A stretch of DNA of 64,000 bases from Mariprofundaceae bacterium (lineage in GTDB: Bacteria; Pseudomonadota; Zetaproteobacteria; Mariprofundales; Mariprofundaceae): NCBI GenBank assembly GCA_021772895.1, contig JAJFLC010000001.1, positions 1-64,000 on the forward strand, given 5' to 3'. The translations under genes and the position numbers were made by a program. Each line of letters begins with the position of its first letter. The stretch's first letter is position 1. Below are positions 36,852-44,835 of the stretch, piece by piece. The notes below the pieces were generated by a model, which saw nothing but the letters and a program-made list of their open reading frames with translations, had not been told where the DNA came from and did not search any database.

Positions 36852-38489
36852 TCAATCTCCCCAATAGTTATCGAAAAATTTAAAAGCCTTACCCTCTGAT
36901 GGATACCCTACTAAATTATCTTCTAGGTCAACTAAGGTACAATCAGGAGTCCCACTCATTTTAGGCCCTCGAATTCCTCGGCCAATCATTTGTGAATATA
37001 GCACTAACGACCCTGTTGGACGGGTAATCACAACAGCACTCGTATTTGGAGCATCAAAGCCTGTAGTAAGCACCCCATAATTAACAAGGACGTTAACCCG
37101 ACCAGCCTTATACTCTTTGACATATTCAACCCTGTCATGAGACGGCGTACTCCCATCTACACATCTGGAAGATATGCCTCTAATCATAAGTAGTTCAGAT
37201 AATAAATGCGCATGGTTTACAGAGCATGCAAAAACAATCGTTTGGCAGCCTTTTTCGCACAAATCAGCCACTTCCTTAATAATAAGCACATTTCTTTGTT
37301 CATCTTTTGATAAGGCAATAAGAACTCTATTAGGAAGCCCTAGAAATTCACCAACAGAAGCCCTCTCGGCAGCTGTTAAATCAATTGTAATATTAGTAGA
37401 AACTTGCTTTCGCGTAATTTTTGATAGATATTCATTTGCTTGTAAAAACCCAATAGGGTCTTCTATTTCCTTATAGTTCGCATCAGTCAAACTAATTTTT
37501 ATTCCGCCGTAAAACGATACTAATTCATCAATTTGTTCTAGATTAGTCCGCCCAGGAGTAGCCGTCAGCCCAATCAGCTTCGTTTTGTCTAAATCACATA
37601 AAAACTCAATCGTTGCTTTATATGTAGGAGCAATACTTTTATGAGCCTCATCTACAACTATTAACCGGACTCTTTTACGGATAGCTGTGATAAGCTTAAA
37701 CTCTTCATTTTTTGGAGTTGTTCTTAAAGAGTGAAGCTTTTGTAAACTTGCAATGATTAAGCCACCTTCTTCACTAAGCTCTGTAATTTTATGAGAACCC
37801 CACATTCGGTTCAGGTTTATTGGTCGATCTCCTCTGATTTTCCACATTTTCTCAAATGTTTCCTCAGCCTGAGTACAAAGTTCTTCTGAGTCAGTAAGCC
37901 AAATCATAAACCCTGCTGAATCACTTTGAGTACGCCAATAATCGACTAGCCCCTCAATAGTGGTCCTTGTTTTACCTGCACCTGTTGGCATATGTAACAA
38001 AACACGCTGCGATGGAGATAACAGCAAACGAACCAACTGATCTTTTACGCGTTTTTGGTATGCATATAGCGGGAAGTCAGCTAGTAAGTTATCTGAACTA
38101 GGCATATTCTCACGAATAGGTGGAAGATATCCATCATTTAAACTAAATAAAGCTAGCCAGTTCATTGTAATAACGTTACTACGCTTCCATGGTGCATTAT
38201 TAAGCTTCAAAAGACCTTCTTTAGTTAAATCTTGCTGATGACTATTTTCACCAAACAATAAGAATAAAAGGCTGTCTCGATCAGCTGAATGTAGTAATGC
38301 CCCTCTAATATCCTTATTTGCAAGAATCTGACTGCCAAACTTTGACAACAAAATATCAGCCATTTGACGTTCAGTAACCCTGCCACCTAAAGTTGATACA
38401 ATTGCCGTTAAACGCTCTTCTCCAACAAGTTCAGTAAGCTTTGCCGCCCCGCACTTTCTCAACGACCTCTTTAGCTCAAGTAATTTCAT
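36852..38489 (-). CDS. SF2 DEAH-type helicase (ResIII/DEAD family)
   Basis: The 545-residue protein has an N-terminal domain of about 140 residues, then a complete superfamily 2 core: Walker A MPTGAGKT (167-174), VVDEAH (278-283), LTATPGR, a helicase C domain and motif VI QMIGRGIRG. It resembles the translocase subunit of restriction systems and the helicases of DISARM- or Ssp-linked loci. It is the first gene of the five-gene minus-strand operon. Its promoter would lie in or before the 63-bp gap after tnsE; no obvious promoter is seen there, so read-through from tnsE is possible. Confidence 0.88.
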   Translation of the reverse strand: MKLLELKRSLRKCGAAKLTELVGEERLTAIVSTLGGRVTERQMADILLSKFGSQILANKDIRGALLHSADRDSLLFLLFGENSHQQDLTKEGLLKLNNAPWKRSNVITMNWLALFSLNDGYLPPIRENMPSSDNLLADFPLYAYQKRVKDQLVRLLLSPSQRVLLHMPTGAGKTRTTIEGLVDYWRTQSDSAGFMIWLTDSEELCTQAEETFEKMWKIRGDRPINLNRMWGSHKITELSEEGGLIIASLQKLHSLRTTPKNEEFKLITAIRKRVRLIVVDEAHKSIAPTYKATIEFLCDLDKTKLIGLTATPGRTNLEQIDELVSFYGGIKISLTDANYKEIEDPIGFLQANEYLSKITRKQVSTNITIDLTAAERASVGEFLGLPNRVLIALSKDEQRNVLIIKEVADLCEKGCQTIVFACSVNHAHLLSELLMIRGISSRCVDGSTPSHDRVEYVKEYKAGRVNVLVNYGVLTTGFDAPNTSAVVITRPTGSLVLYSQMIGRGIRGPKMSGTPDCTLVDLEDNLVGYPSEGKAFKFFDNYWGD

Positions 38490-38552
38490 GTATTGATTCC
38501 CATTCCCGATATCTTGTAATAACGTAGACAGAATGTCTTGGCATGTCTAGTT

Positions 38553-40226
38553 TTAGACTGATGATACACTTGCAAGATAAGCTCCCCATTTATCACTAGT
38601 TTTGCATAAGTGATGCAAGCGCTTAATCTTTATGTCTTTTGATTTAAAGTGTTTGCTATCCCAATGCCCGTTATTTTCAATCATTTTTTCTACCCACTTA
38701 GCAGGATCCGTCGCCTTACCTATATCAGTCAATATGAGTGTTGATAAAGAGAATTTATTGTCCTTTACGTCTCTTCCAACCTCTAGAAAATAGAAATTTA
38801 TCCCTTTGAACGTAATACAAGCCAAACACCAAGCCCTATCCCGGTCATCATTCATTTTCAGAAACCACCGTGAGCCACAATCCTTTGGCTTAACCAAAGT
38901 GGTTCCGGGTTTCAACCAGTGTAGAGAGGCTTCATCTCCAAGTAAGGTTTTGGTGTGATTGAGCGCTTTCACAAAGCACTCAAGGCCGTTCCATCGAAGG
39001 GAGACTTCTATGTCTTTAGTGCCGACACCAAGAGGCGGAGAATCTGTCGAAGAGCCTTGAGATGAAGCACGATCAGTTAGATGCCCATGCCTTTTCTCTG
39101 GCAGATCGCGTCCAGTGGTTTTAGTTGGTGTTGAGATATTTGAACTGACCGTTGGAGCTTCTTTCTTTTGGGTAAATTCAGGGGTGATCATGATGTTATC
39201 GAGATCTGATAAAGAGGTTGATTGGATATGAATGTATTTCTTTGGTCTTGATGTGTGCGAAGAGGGGGTGTCTAAGATGAGCTCTTCAGAAGGTGACTCA
39301 TCGGACGGCAATTCAGAGGTGTCAGTGAATTCCTCTCCTTTATGTTTGTTTTTGTATCTTGGCTCCCCCTCCCGTTTGCGTTCAATATAGTTTGGATGCG
39401 TTGGCACAATTGTTTTGAATGGAACTGAATATCCACGGACATCTAAAATTTCCTGAAGCCAAAAATATGAATCACCCTTTTTGCCTGTAGCCTGAATAGA
39501 TACAGGTTCATCAAAGGGCCACGTCAAATCAATGGCAGTTCCTTCTTCAGATGCTTTGGGCAGGTGGGAGGCTATTGATTGCCAACAGTTGTAGAGGCTT
39601 GGTTTGGAGGCGATAAGGGATAAGAGAGGAATGTCTCCTATTTGAGGGCGGTCTGTAAGCGTGATACTTAGTATGTCATTGTGTAGGGAATGTTCTTTGA
39701 CGAGTTCATACCAGCCATCGTACATAATGATGGTGCGGGCCATTTCTGGTGAACGAACAAACATTTTACGAAGCATCTCTAAGACCGGTAGCCAGTATTC
39801 AAAACCCTTTTCGTCAATCCAGTGAAATATTTTTGTATGGGACAATAGAGGGTCTGTCTGAAAAGCCTCGGATAGTGTTTTGTTGTCCAGCCGAATTTGT
39901 GCATCTTTCAAGGTGAGGGTTTCAATGCGTTGGTTGGGAGATAGTTCAATCCAAATGTTTTTGCCGCTTGGGTATCCATTGGATACATGAGGTGATTTTG
40001 TGAAAGTTCTGCCTGGAGTGAGTCGAGGCAGCGAAAGCCAGTCCATTTCAAGAAGGTGAATCTTTTTGTCTGTGCTCGACATGTTGCGGAATACAGCTCT
40101 GGTCGAGGGGTCTCTACCGCCTTTTGATACTTTCAGCCCATACACGAGTTCCAAACGTACCTTATCGTTATCGGAAAAAGGCCATGATTGTTTGGATACT
40201 CGGATGACCGAACTTTTAGGAATCAA
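38553..40226 (-). CDS. tnsE: TnsE-like transposition protein
   Basis: The 557-residue length matches Tn7 TnsE (538). The C-terminal part matches it in pattern: a basic patch with R-x-W-C-L-A, then FKGINFYFLEVGR, KFSLSTLIL and a helical stretch with WVEKMIENNGHW. Tn7 TnsE has a corresponding FVLLEVDAS, LSTKVL and WRNDFEKI series. A long Ser/Thr/Pro-rich linker (about 285-400) separates the halves. TnsE directs Tn7 into replicating DNA on plasmids by contacting the sliding clamp. Here the gene is not with tnsABC-tniQ but alone at the other end, reading inward, with a TTG start. Similarity is from memory of the family, hence moderate confidence. Confidence 0.7.
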   Translation of the reverse strand: MIPKSSVIRVSKQSWPFSDNDKVRLELVYGLKVSKGGRDPSTRAVFRNMSSTDKKIHLLEMDWLSLPRLTPGRTFTKSPHVSNGYPSGKNIWIELSPNQRIETLTLKDAQIRLDNKTLSEAFQTDPLLSHTKIFHWIDEKGFEYWLPVLEMLRKMFVRSPEMARTIIMYDGWYELVKEHSLHNDILSITLTDRPQIGDIPLLSLIASKPSLYNCWQSIASHLPKASEEGTAIDLTWPFDEPVSIQATGKKGDSYFWLQEILDVRGYSVPFKTIVPTHPNYIERKREGEPRYKNKHKGEEFTDTSELPSDESPSEELILDTPSSHTSRPKKYIHIQSTSLSDLDNIMITPEFTQKKEAPTVSSNISTPTKTTGRDLPEKRHGHLTDRASSQGSSTDSPPLGVGTKDIEVSLRWNGLECFVKALNHTKTLLGDEASLHWLKPGTTLVKPKDCGSRWFLKMNDDRDRAWCLACITFKGINFYFLEVGRDVKDNKFSLSTLILTDIGKATDPAKWVEKMIENNGHWDSKHFKSKDIKIKRLHHLCKTSDKWGAYLASVSSV

Positions 40227-40264
40227 TAGGCTTTAATTAGTCATATTAAAACAAAGGGTTAGAA

Positions 40265-40338
40265 AGTATCTCATTATCTATTGATCCCAGTTTTATCATT
40301 AACTAGTAGAATATCTCATTATTTAGTGTAACAGCACA
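40265..40338 (-). repeat. Right end of Tn7-like element
   Basis: The exact 15-mer AATATCTCATTATTT lies at 40310-40324 and a 13/15 match at 40265-40279, 45 bp apart. The end itself (40324-40338, reverse complement TGTGCTGTTACACTA) matches the left terminal repeat. The next base outside is 6 bp before the nrdJb stop codon as read on the minus strand, so insertion occurred just downstream of nrdJb. Confidence 0.85.
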
Positions 40339-40344
40339 GTAAGC

Positions 40345-40983
40345 TTAGCCACATTTTGAGTCGCCGCATTCGAGGCAGCAGTTGCAGTTATCCAAGCGCA
40401 CAACAGCCATGGCACCACATTTATCACATAGATTGCCTTTGGCCATGGCATCGCTGCCCAACTTTTCTTTGGCTTCCTGACGCTTGGCTTCCAGTTCGGC
40501 AGTGTTGAGCTGGCCTTCCATCATGCCGATGGAGACAAGATGCTGTTGAATGACTTCACCGATCTCGGCAACAATCGATGGCATGTATTTACCGCCGCGT
40601 TTGTAATAACCGCCGCGAGGGTCAAATACGGCTTTCATCTCTTCAACAAGAAAGGTGACATCACCACCTTTGCGGAAGATGGCAGAGATGACGCGGGTAA
40701 GTGCGACGATCCACATGAAATGCTCCATGTTTTTTGAGTTGATAAACACTTCGAACGGGCGGCGATGTTCATCGGAGTTGCCTTCATTGACCACCACATC
40801 GTTGATGGTGATATACATGGCATGTTCGGAGTGCGGTGTTTTGATTTTGTAGGTGGTGCCTTCAAGAATATCATCGCGCTCAAGCAGAGGTGCAATGTGC
40901 GCTACATTATTCTCTTTTTCATTTGCATTTTCCGGTTTGGCGACTTCATAACCGGTGATTTTTTTCTCAATTTTAATGCTCAT
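40345..40983 (-). CDS. nrdJb: Class II ribonucleotide reductase small companion, NrdJb-like
   Basis: The 212-residue protein corresponds to the C-terminal part of vitamin-B12-dependent ribonucleotide reductases that is encoded separately in some bacteria (NrdJb in Pseudomonas). The C terminus has CDKCGAMAVVRLDNCNCCLECG, a zinc-binding and redox-active Cys cluster thought to re-reduce the active site. The N-terminal part carries the conserved HAMYITINDVV and PFEVFINSKN segments. GGAGGACA lies before the ATG. It is downstream of nrdJa with a 54-codon frame between. The Tn7-like element ends 6 bp past its stop codon, leaving it intact but probably without its native terminator. Confidence 0.88.
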   Translation of the reverse strand: MSIKIEKKITGYEVAKPENANEKENNVAHIAPLLERDDILEGTTYKIKTPHSEHAMYITINDVVVNEGNSDEHRRPFEVFINSKNMEHFMWIVALTRVISAIFRKGGDVTFLVEEMKAVFDPRGGYYKRGGKYMPSIVAEIGEVIQQHLVSIGMMEGQLNTAELEAKRQEAKEKLGSDAMAKGNLCDKCGAMAVVRLDNCNCCLECGDSKCG

Positions 40984-41178
40984 CGTTGTCCTCCACGAAC
41001 GGCTAGCAGTGACGCCAGCTGTTTGTGTAAATTATGTTGCAGCGCATTTGGCCGGTGTGACCCCGGGCGCTGCCTCCGGTGGATGTGGGTGTTTGCAACT
41101 TTTGGTGAGCGTCCGCTTGGTAGCGATGCCACCACCCACAGATTAATGGGCGGAAAGTGAAGATCCGGCCAGTGAATT

Positions 41179-41343
41179 TTAGCCTTCACTGTTGCCGATC
41201 TCTTTGCGCCCCTGTTTTTCGTTGATGCTCTGACTCTTTTCAGACGTTTTCAGCGGACGGGCATAGTCTGTGTTGCCGTAAGCTGCGTATGGTTTATAGT
41301 CGTTAAAGTAATCAAAAATTAATTTTTCTACATTTGTTTTCAT
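41179..41343 (-). CDS. Small 54-residue protein between nrdJa and nrdJb
   Basis: The ATG at 41343 overlaps the nrdJa stop as TAATG, so translation is likely coupled. The frame reads MKTNVEKLIFDYFNDYKPYA and continues to a polar C terminus (KEIGNSEG). The Asp/Tyr-rich start looks like a folded helix; the rest is hydrophilic. I do not recognise a family. It could be a small accessory subunit of the split reductase or a displaced piece of its C terminus. The following 195 bp (40984-41178) up to nrdJb contain only the nrdJb ribosome site and no recognised riboswitch. Confidence 0.5.
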   Translation of the reverse strand: MKTNVEKLIFDYFNDYKPYAAYGNTDYARPLKTSEKSQSINEKQGRKEIGNSEG

Positions 41344-43550
41344 TAGAACTTCCCGTAATAACCCTCTTTTAATGCATCAAAAAGATTGGCTGCAGAGTGC
41401 AATTCGCCATCATATTCAATCTCTTCATTGCCCTTTACCTCGACAATAGAACCATCATCGAGTGTAAATTTGTACGTGGTATTGGCCAGATCTTCCTCTT
41501 TCACCAGAACGCCCTGGAATGCTTCAGGATTAAAACGGAAGGTGGTGCAACCTTTCAAACCCTTCTCGTAGGCGTAAAGGTAGATATCCTTGAAATCTTC
41601 ATATGGGAAATCAGTGGGCACGTTGGCAGTTTTGGAGATGGATGAATCCACCCATTTTTGGGCCGCCGCCTGAATATCAACGTGTTGTTTGGGTGTGACT
41701 TCATCGGCTGAGATGAAATAAGCTGGCAGGCTGGTTGCTTCATCTTCAGGGTCGTTTCCAAAAGAGGGCATCGCATCTTTATTGATCTCTTCGCGGTAGG
41801 AGAGCAGTTCATAAGAAAACACATCCACCTTCTCTTTACTCTTTTTGCCTTCGCGGATGACATTGCGTGCATAGTGATGAGCAAATGAAGGTTCGATACC
41901 GTTGGAGGCATTATTGGCCAGTGATAATGAAATGGTGCCGGTTGGTGCGATGGATGAGTGGTGTGTGAAACGACAGCCGATCTCTTCGAGCTCTTTCAAC
42001 ATTTTTACATCTTCGATATTGCCGGTTTTGGCAAATTGACGCATGTAACGTGAATATTTTGCCCAAAGAATTTTGCCTTTGAGTGTGTCACCAACCTTGA
42101 TGCCATCCTCAGCCAGCTTGGGTTGCTTGGCTATCATTTCAGGCGTGATTTTGAAATTCTGCCCCATGATCGGCGCGGCACCCTTCTCTTTGGCCAGATT
42201 AATACCGGTCTGAAAACCTGTGCGTGCCATTTCATAAGCAATTTTATCGGTGAATTCGAGTGATTCAGGCGAACCATATGGTGTTTTCAACATGGTGAGA
42301 GCACTTCCCAAGCCGAGGAAACCCATGCCATGACGGCGTTTGGATTCAATCTCATCACGCTGTTTTTCGAGCGGCAAGCCGTTGATTTCAACCACGTTGT
42401 CCAGCATGCGAGTGAAGATGGAGACTACCTGGCGATAGGCATCCCAATCGAAACGTGCATTTTCGGTGAATGGATTACGCACAAACTTGGTCAGGTTTAC
42501 TGAACCGAGAAGACAGGCGCCATAGGGCGGAAGCGGCTGTTCACCACATGGATTGGTCGCGCGTACATCTTCACAGAACCAGTTGTTGTTCATCTCGTTG
42601 ACTTCATCGATCAGGATGAAGCCCGGCTCGGCATAATCGTAGGTGGAGGACATAATCACATCCCACAAACGTTGTGCTTTGATGGTTTTATAGATCTTGC
42701 AGGCAATTTCTCCTTTGTCATTGCGGATGCTTTTGCCAGTGAAGTGTGACATTTGACGCCATACAATTTTTTCTTCACTGCTCTCTGCTTCTTCAGCGGT
42801 GGCTGGAAAAATAAGATCCCAATCAGCATCGGTTTTCACTGCTTCCATGAAATCTTTAGTGATCAGGCAGGAGAGGTTGAACTGACGCAGGCGCCCGTCT
42901 TCGCGTTTGGCACGAATGAAATCCATGGCATCGGGATGAGAGATGTCAAACGTGCCCATTTGTGCGCCGCGACGGCCTCCGGCGGAAGATACGGTAAAAC
43001 ACATCTTATCAAAGATATCCATGAATGAGAGCGGACCTGAGGTATAGGCACCGGCACCGGAGACATAGGCACCTTTGGGTCGCAGTGTCGAGAATTCATA
43101 ACCGATGCCGCAACCTGCTTTCAGGGTCAGGCCAGCTTCACGAACCATGGAGAGAATGCCATCCATTGAATCGGGCACAGCCCCGGATACGGTACAATTG
43201 ATGGTGGAGGTGGCTGGCTTGTGCGCTTCTGCACCTGCATTGGACATGATGCGTCCGGCTGGAATCGCACCTTGTTGTAGCGCCCAGGTGAAACGGTTGA
43301 ACCAGAAGCCCTGTTTGTCTTCGTCCTCAACCGATGCCAATGCCTTGGCAACACGTTCATAGGTGGCCTCGATATCGGCATCAACAGCATGGCCGTCTTT
43401 GTCTTTCAGGCGATACTTTTTATCCCAGATATCTTCAGAGGCGGGCTGTAGCGCAACCTCGTTTTGCAACTCGAATGGTTGCTCGAAACCAACAGAAACC
43501 TCTTTGTTTTCTTCCAACGCAGTGTTGGTGGCGGTGGTGCTTGCGCTCAT
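41343..43550 (-). CDS. nrdJa: Adenosylcobalamin-dependent (class II) ribonucleotide reductase, catalytic subunit
   Basis: The 735-residue enzyme makes deoxyribonucleotides with or without oxygen, using coenzyme B12 for radical chemistry. Conserved pieces include GRIMSNAG, STINCTVSG with a catalytic Cys, GCGIGY, ATNPCGEQPLPPYGACLLGSVNL around the second active-site Cys, and GLPLEKQRDEIESKRRHGMGFLG. The C-terminal Cys-rich tail is missing and supplied by nrdJb. Transcription is divergent from ubiE. Two NrdR-type boxes lie upstream at 43614-43661. The start ATG at 43550 follows GGGAGAAT. No other ribonucleotide reductase is in the window. Confidence 0.93.
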   Translation of the reverse strand: MSASTTATNTALEENKEVSVGFEQPFELQNEVALQPASEDIWDKKYRLKDKDGHAVDADIEATYERVAKALASVEDEDKQGFWFNRFTWALQQGAIPAGRIMSNAGAEAHKPATSTINCTVSGAVPDSMDGILSMVREAGLTLKAGCGIGYEFSTLRPKGAYVSGAGAYTSGPLSFMDIFDKMCFTVSSAGGRRGAQMGTFDISHPDAMDFIRAKREDGRLRQFNLSCLITKDFMEAVKTDADWDLIFPATAEEAESSEEKIVWRQMSHFTGKSIRNDKGEIACKIYKTIKAQRLWDVIMSSTYDYAEPGFILIDEVNEMNNNWFCEDVRATNPCGEQPLPPYGACLLGSVNLTKFVRNPFTENARFDWDAYRQVVSIFTRMLDNVVEINGLPLEKQRDEIESKRRHGMGFLGLGSALTMLKTPYGSPESLEFTDKIAYEMARTGFQTGINLAKEKGAAPIMGQNFKITPEMIAKQPKLAEDGIKVGDTLKGKILWAKYSRYMRQFAKTGNIEDVKMLKELEEIGCRFTHHSSIAPTGTISLSLANNASNGIEPSFAHHYARNVIREGKKSKEKVDVFSYELLSYREEINKDAMPSFGNDPEDEATSLPAYFISADEVTPKQHVDIQAAAQKWVDSSISKTANVPTDFPYEDFKDIYLYAYEKGLKGCTTFRFNPEAFQGVLVKEEDLANTTYKFTLDDGSIVEVKGNEEIEYDGELHSAANLFDALKEGYYGKF

Positions 43551-43613
43551 ACTGATTCTCCCTCCAGCTGGGGCAATATTATGATGTTTGTAGTTTATGG
43601 GTGGTGAGTGTAG

Positions 43614-43661
43614 GTACTATATCTAGTGTGTCAAGCAATCCATTATCACTATTCATAGTGT
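43614..43661 (-). promoter_or_regulatory. Pair of NrdR boxes upstream of nrdJa
   Basis: GTACTATATCTAGTGT (43614-43629) and TCACTATTCATAGTGT (43646-43661) both fit the NrdR consensus acaCwATATATwGtgt, with centres 32 bp apart, about three helical turns, the usual geometry. They lie 64-111 bp before the nrdJa start. NrdR is the ATP/dATP-sensing repressor of ribonucleotide reductase genes. Confidence 0.75.
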
Positions 43662-43768
43662 TTATTGATCCACTATTCATCCACTGCTTTTCCACAGCTT
43701 ATCCACCGAAAACATCTGCTTTACAGGATCGAAAAAGAGCTTGTATGCACAATTCGTGGAGCTTGCAG

Positions 43769-44539
43769 ATGCTCTTTGATACGCTTGCCCACATGAACTC
43801 CCAGACACATTTTGGATATGAAAGCGTCGATGTAAGCGAAAAAGCTGATAAGGTGATGGGTGTTTTCTCATCGGTCGCCAATAAGTACGACATTATGAAT
43901 GATGCCATGAGCGCGGGCATGCATAGATTATGGAAGCGGCGGATGTTTTCAGTTGCGGCAGTGAAGCCGGGATCAACGGTGCTGGATGTGGCAGCAGGTT
44001 CTGGAGACATCTCGATTGGGTTCATGAAAAAAATGAAACGCGAAGGCCGCGTTATTCTGACTGATCTGAATGGCTCCATGCTGGCTGAGGGTGCGCGCCG
44101 TGTGCTGGATGAAGGGCTGCTTCCGGGTAAGGCCGATTGTATTCAATCTGACGGCACAAAACTGGCTTTTGCGGACAATTCCTTTGATGTGGTGTCTATC
44201 GCATTTGGTCTTCGTAATTTTGTTGATATTGAAGCGGGTCTTGCGGAGTTTTATCGGGTGCTTAAACCGGGGGGGCAATTTATCTGTCTGGAGTTCTCCA
44301 GACCTGTATTGCCACTGCTGGATGTGGCTTATGATGCTTATTCTTTTAATGTGATTCCGGCGATGGGCGAGTGGATCACCGGAGATCGGGATTCTTATCA
44401 ATATCTGGTGGAGTCGATCCGTCGTTTCCCGGATCAGAAGCGTTTTGCCAAGCTGATTGACTGGGCCGGTTTTGAGCTGGTGAAACATGAAAATATGACC
44501 GGAGGTATTGTAGCGCTACACCGGGGATACAAGTGTTAG
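43769..44539 (+). CDS. ubiE: Ubiquinone/menaquinone C-methyltransferase
   Basis: UbiE adds the C-methyl group to the quinone ring using S-adenosylmethionine. The protein shows THFGYESV, VFSSVANKYDIMNDAMSAGMHRLWKR, the SAM-binding DVAAGSGD, FGLRNF, YRVLKPGG and the C-terminal GGIVALHRGYK, all typical. ATG at 43769 has GGAG 7 bp upstream and gives 256 residues; ATG at 43793 (248 residues) is also possible. The frame opens further upstream but without a sensible start. It heads the ubiE-ubiJ-ubiB group and is divergent from nrdJa. Confidence 0.93.
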   Translation: MLFDTLAHMNSQTHFGYESVDVSEKADKVMGVFSSVANKYDIMNDAMSAGMHRLWKRRMFSVAAVKPGSTVLDVAAGSGDISIGFMKKMKREGRVILTDLNGSMLAEGARRVLDEGLLPGKADCIQSDGTKLAFADNSFDVVSIAFGLRNFVDIEAGLAEFYRVLKPGGQFICLEFSRPVLPLLDVAYDAYSFNVIPAMGEWITGDRDSYQYLVESIRRFPDQKRFAKLIDWAGFELVKHENMTGGIVALHRGYKC

Positions 44540-44699
44540 GTATGCTTGTAAGCCGTTTGCCGCCCACCTTGAACACCATGCGAAGAACGCGGTTTTCACA
44601 TGACTTATGGCACGTTGCACAGTGGCTCTTCCGTAGGCGGGTGGAGTGTTTGAGTTTCGAAGTTTCCATATATATAGATTGTGATCAGGGTTTGAGCGC

Positions 44700-44834
44700 A
44701 TGAACAAGTTTTTCTTCGCCCCATCCATGGCAGGGCAGCGGATAAATGATAGTGTGCCCGTGAGTGCATCCAAAACCGCATGTTTCGATGTGCGTTCAAG
44801 GTTAGGTCGTGATGCCGTTGGCCGGAGGAAATAA
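44700..44834 (+). CDS. Possible 44-residue leader or small protein before ubiJ
   Basis: In the 296-bp gap between ubiE and ubiJ one frame starts with ATG at 44700 (AGGG about 9 bp upstream) and ends at TAA 44832-44834, one base before the ubiJ TTG start and across its ribosome site. The predicted product is polar with a short FFF segment and a basic end (RSRLGRDAVGRRK). No family is recognised. The rest of the gap (44540-44699) shows nothing I can name. It may be chance. Confidence 0.25.
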   Translation: MNKFFFAPSMAGQRINDSVPVSASKTACFDVRSRLGRDAVGRRK

Positions 44835-44835
44835 A

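Larger units (their letters stand above)
16341..40338. mobile_element. Tn7-like transposon (tnsABC-tniQ at left end, tnsE-like at right end), about 24.0 kb
   Basis: The left end (16341-16365) and the reverse complement of the right end (ending 40338) share the pattern TGTGCyGTTACAyTAAwTrATGAGA. Further copies of AATATCTCATTATTT lie just inside both ends. Between them are TnsA, TnsB, TnsC, TniQ and a TnsE-like protein. The cargo is NAD-related genes, an IS3 element and a phosphorothioation-type defence locus. The interior is visibly more AT-rich than the flanking chromosome. I do not see a 5-bp target duplication (CCTAC left, GTAAG right), so one flank may have been rearranged or the exact termini differ by a few bases. 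Confidence 0.85.

Noticed and set aside
16331-40345. 5-bp target-site duplication of the Tn7-like element
   Set aside because: The five bases outside the two TGTGC ends are CCTAC and GTAAG. They are not a direct repeat; if anything they extend the inverted similarity. No duplication can be claimed.
40984-41342. Cobalamin riboswitch near the B12-dependent reductase
   Set aside because: The GC-rich stretch before nrdJb lacks a convincing B12 box and lies inside the operon; no such element is seen upstream of nrdJa either.
44540-44835. Integron attC site or riboswitch between ubiE and ubiJ
   Set aside because: Some short inverted stretches are there, but no core sites, conserved loops or cassette context.
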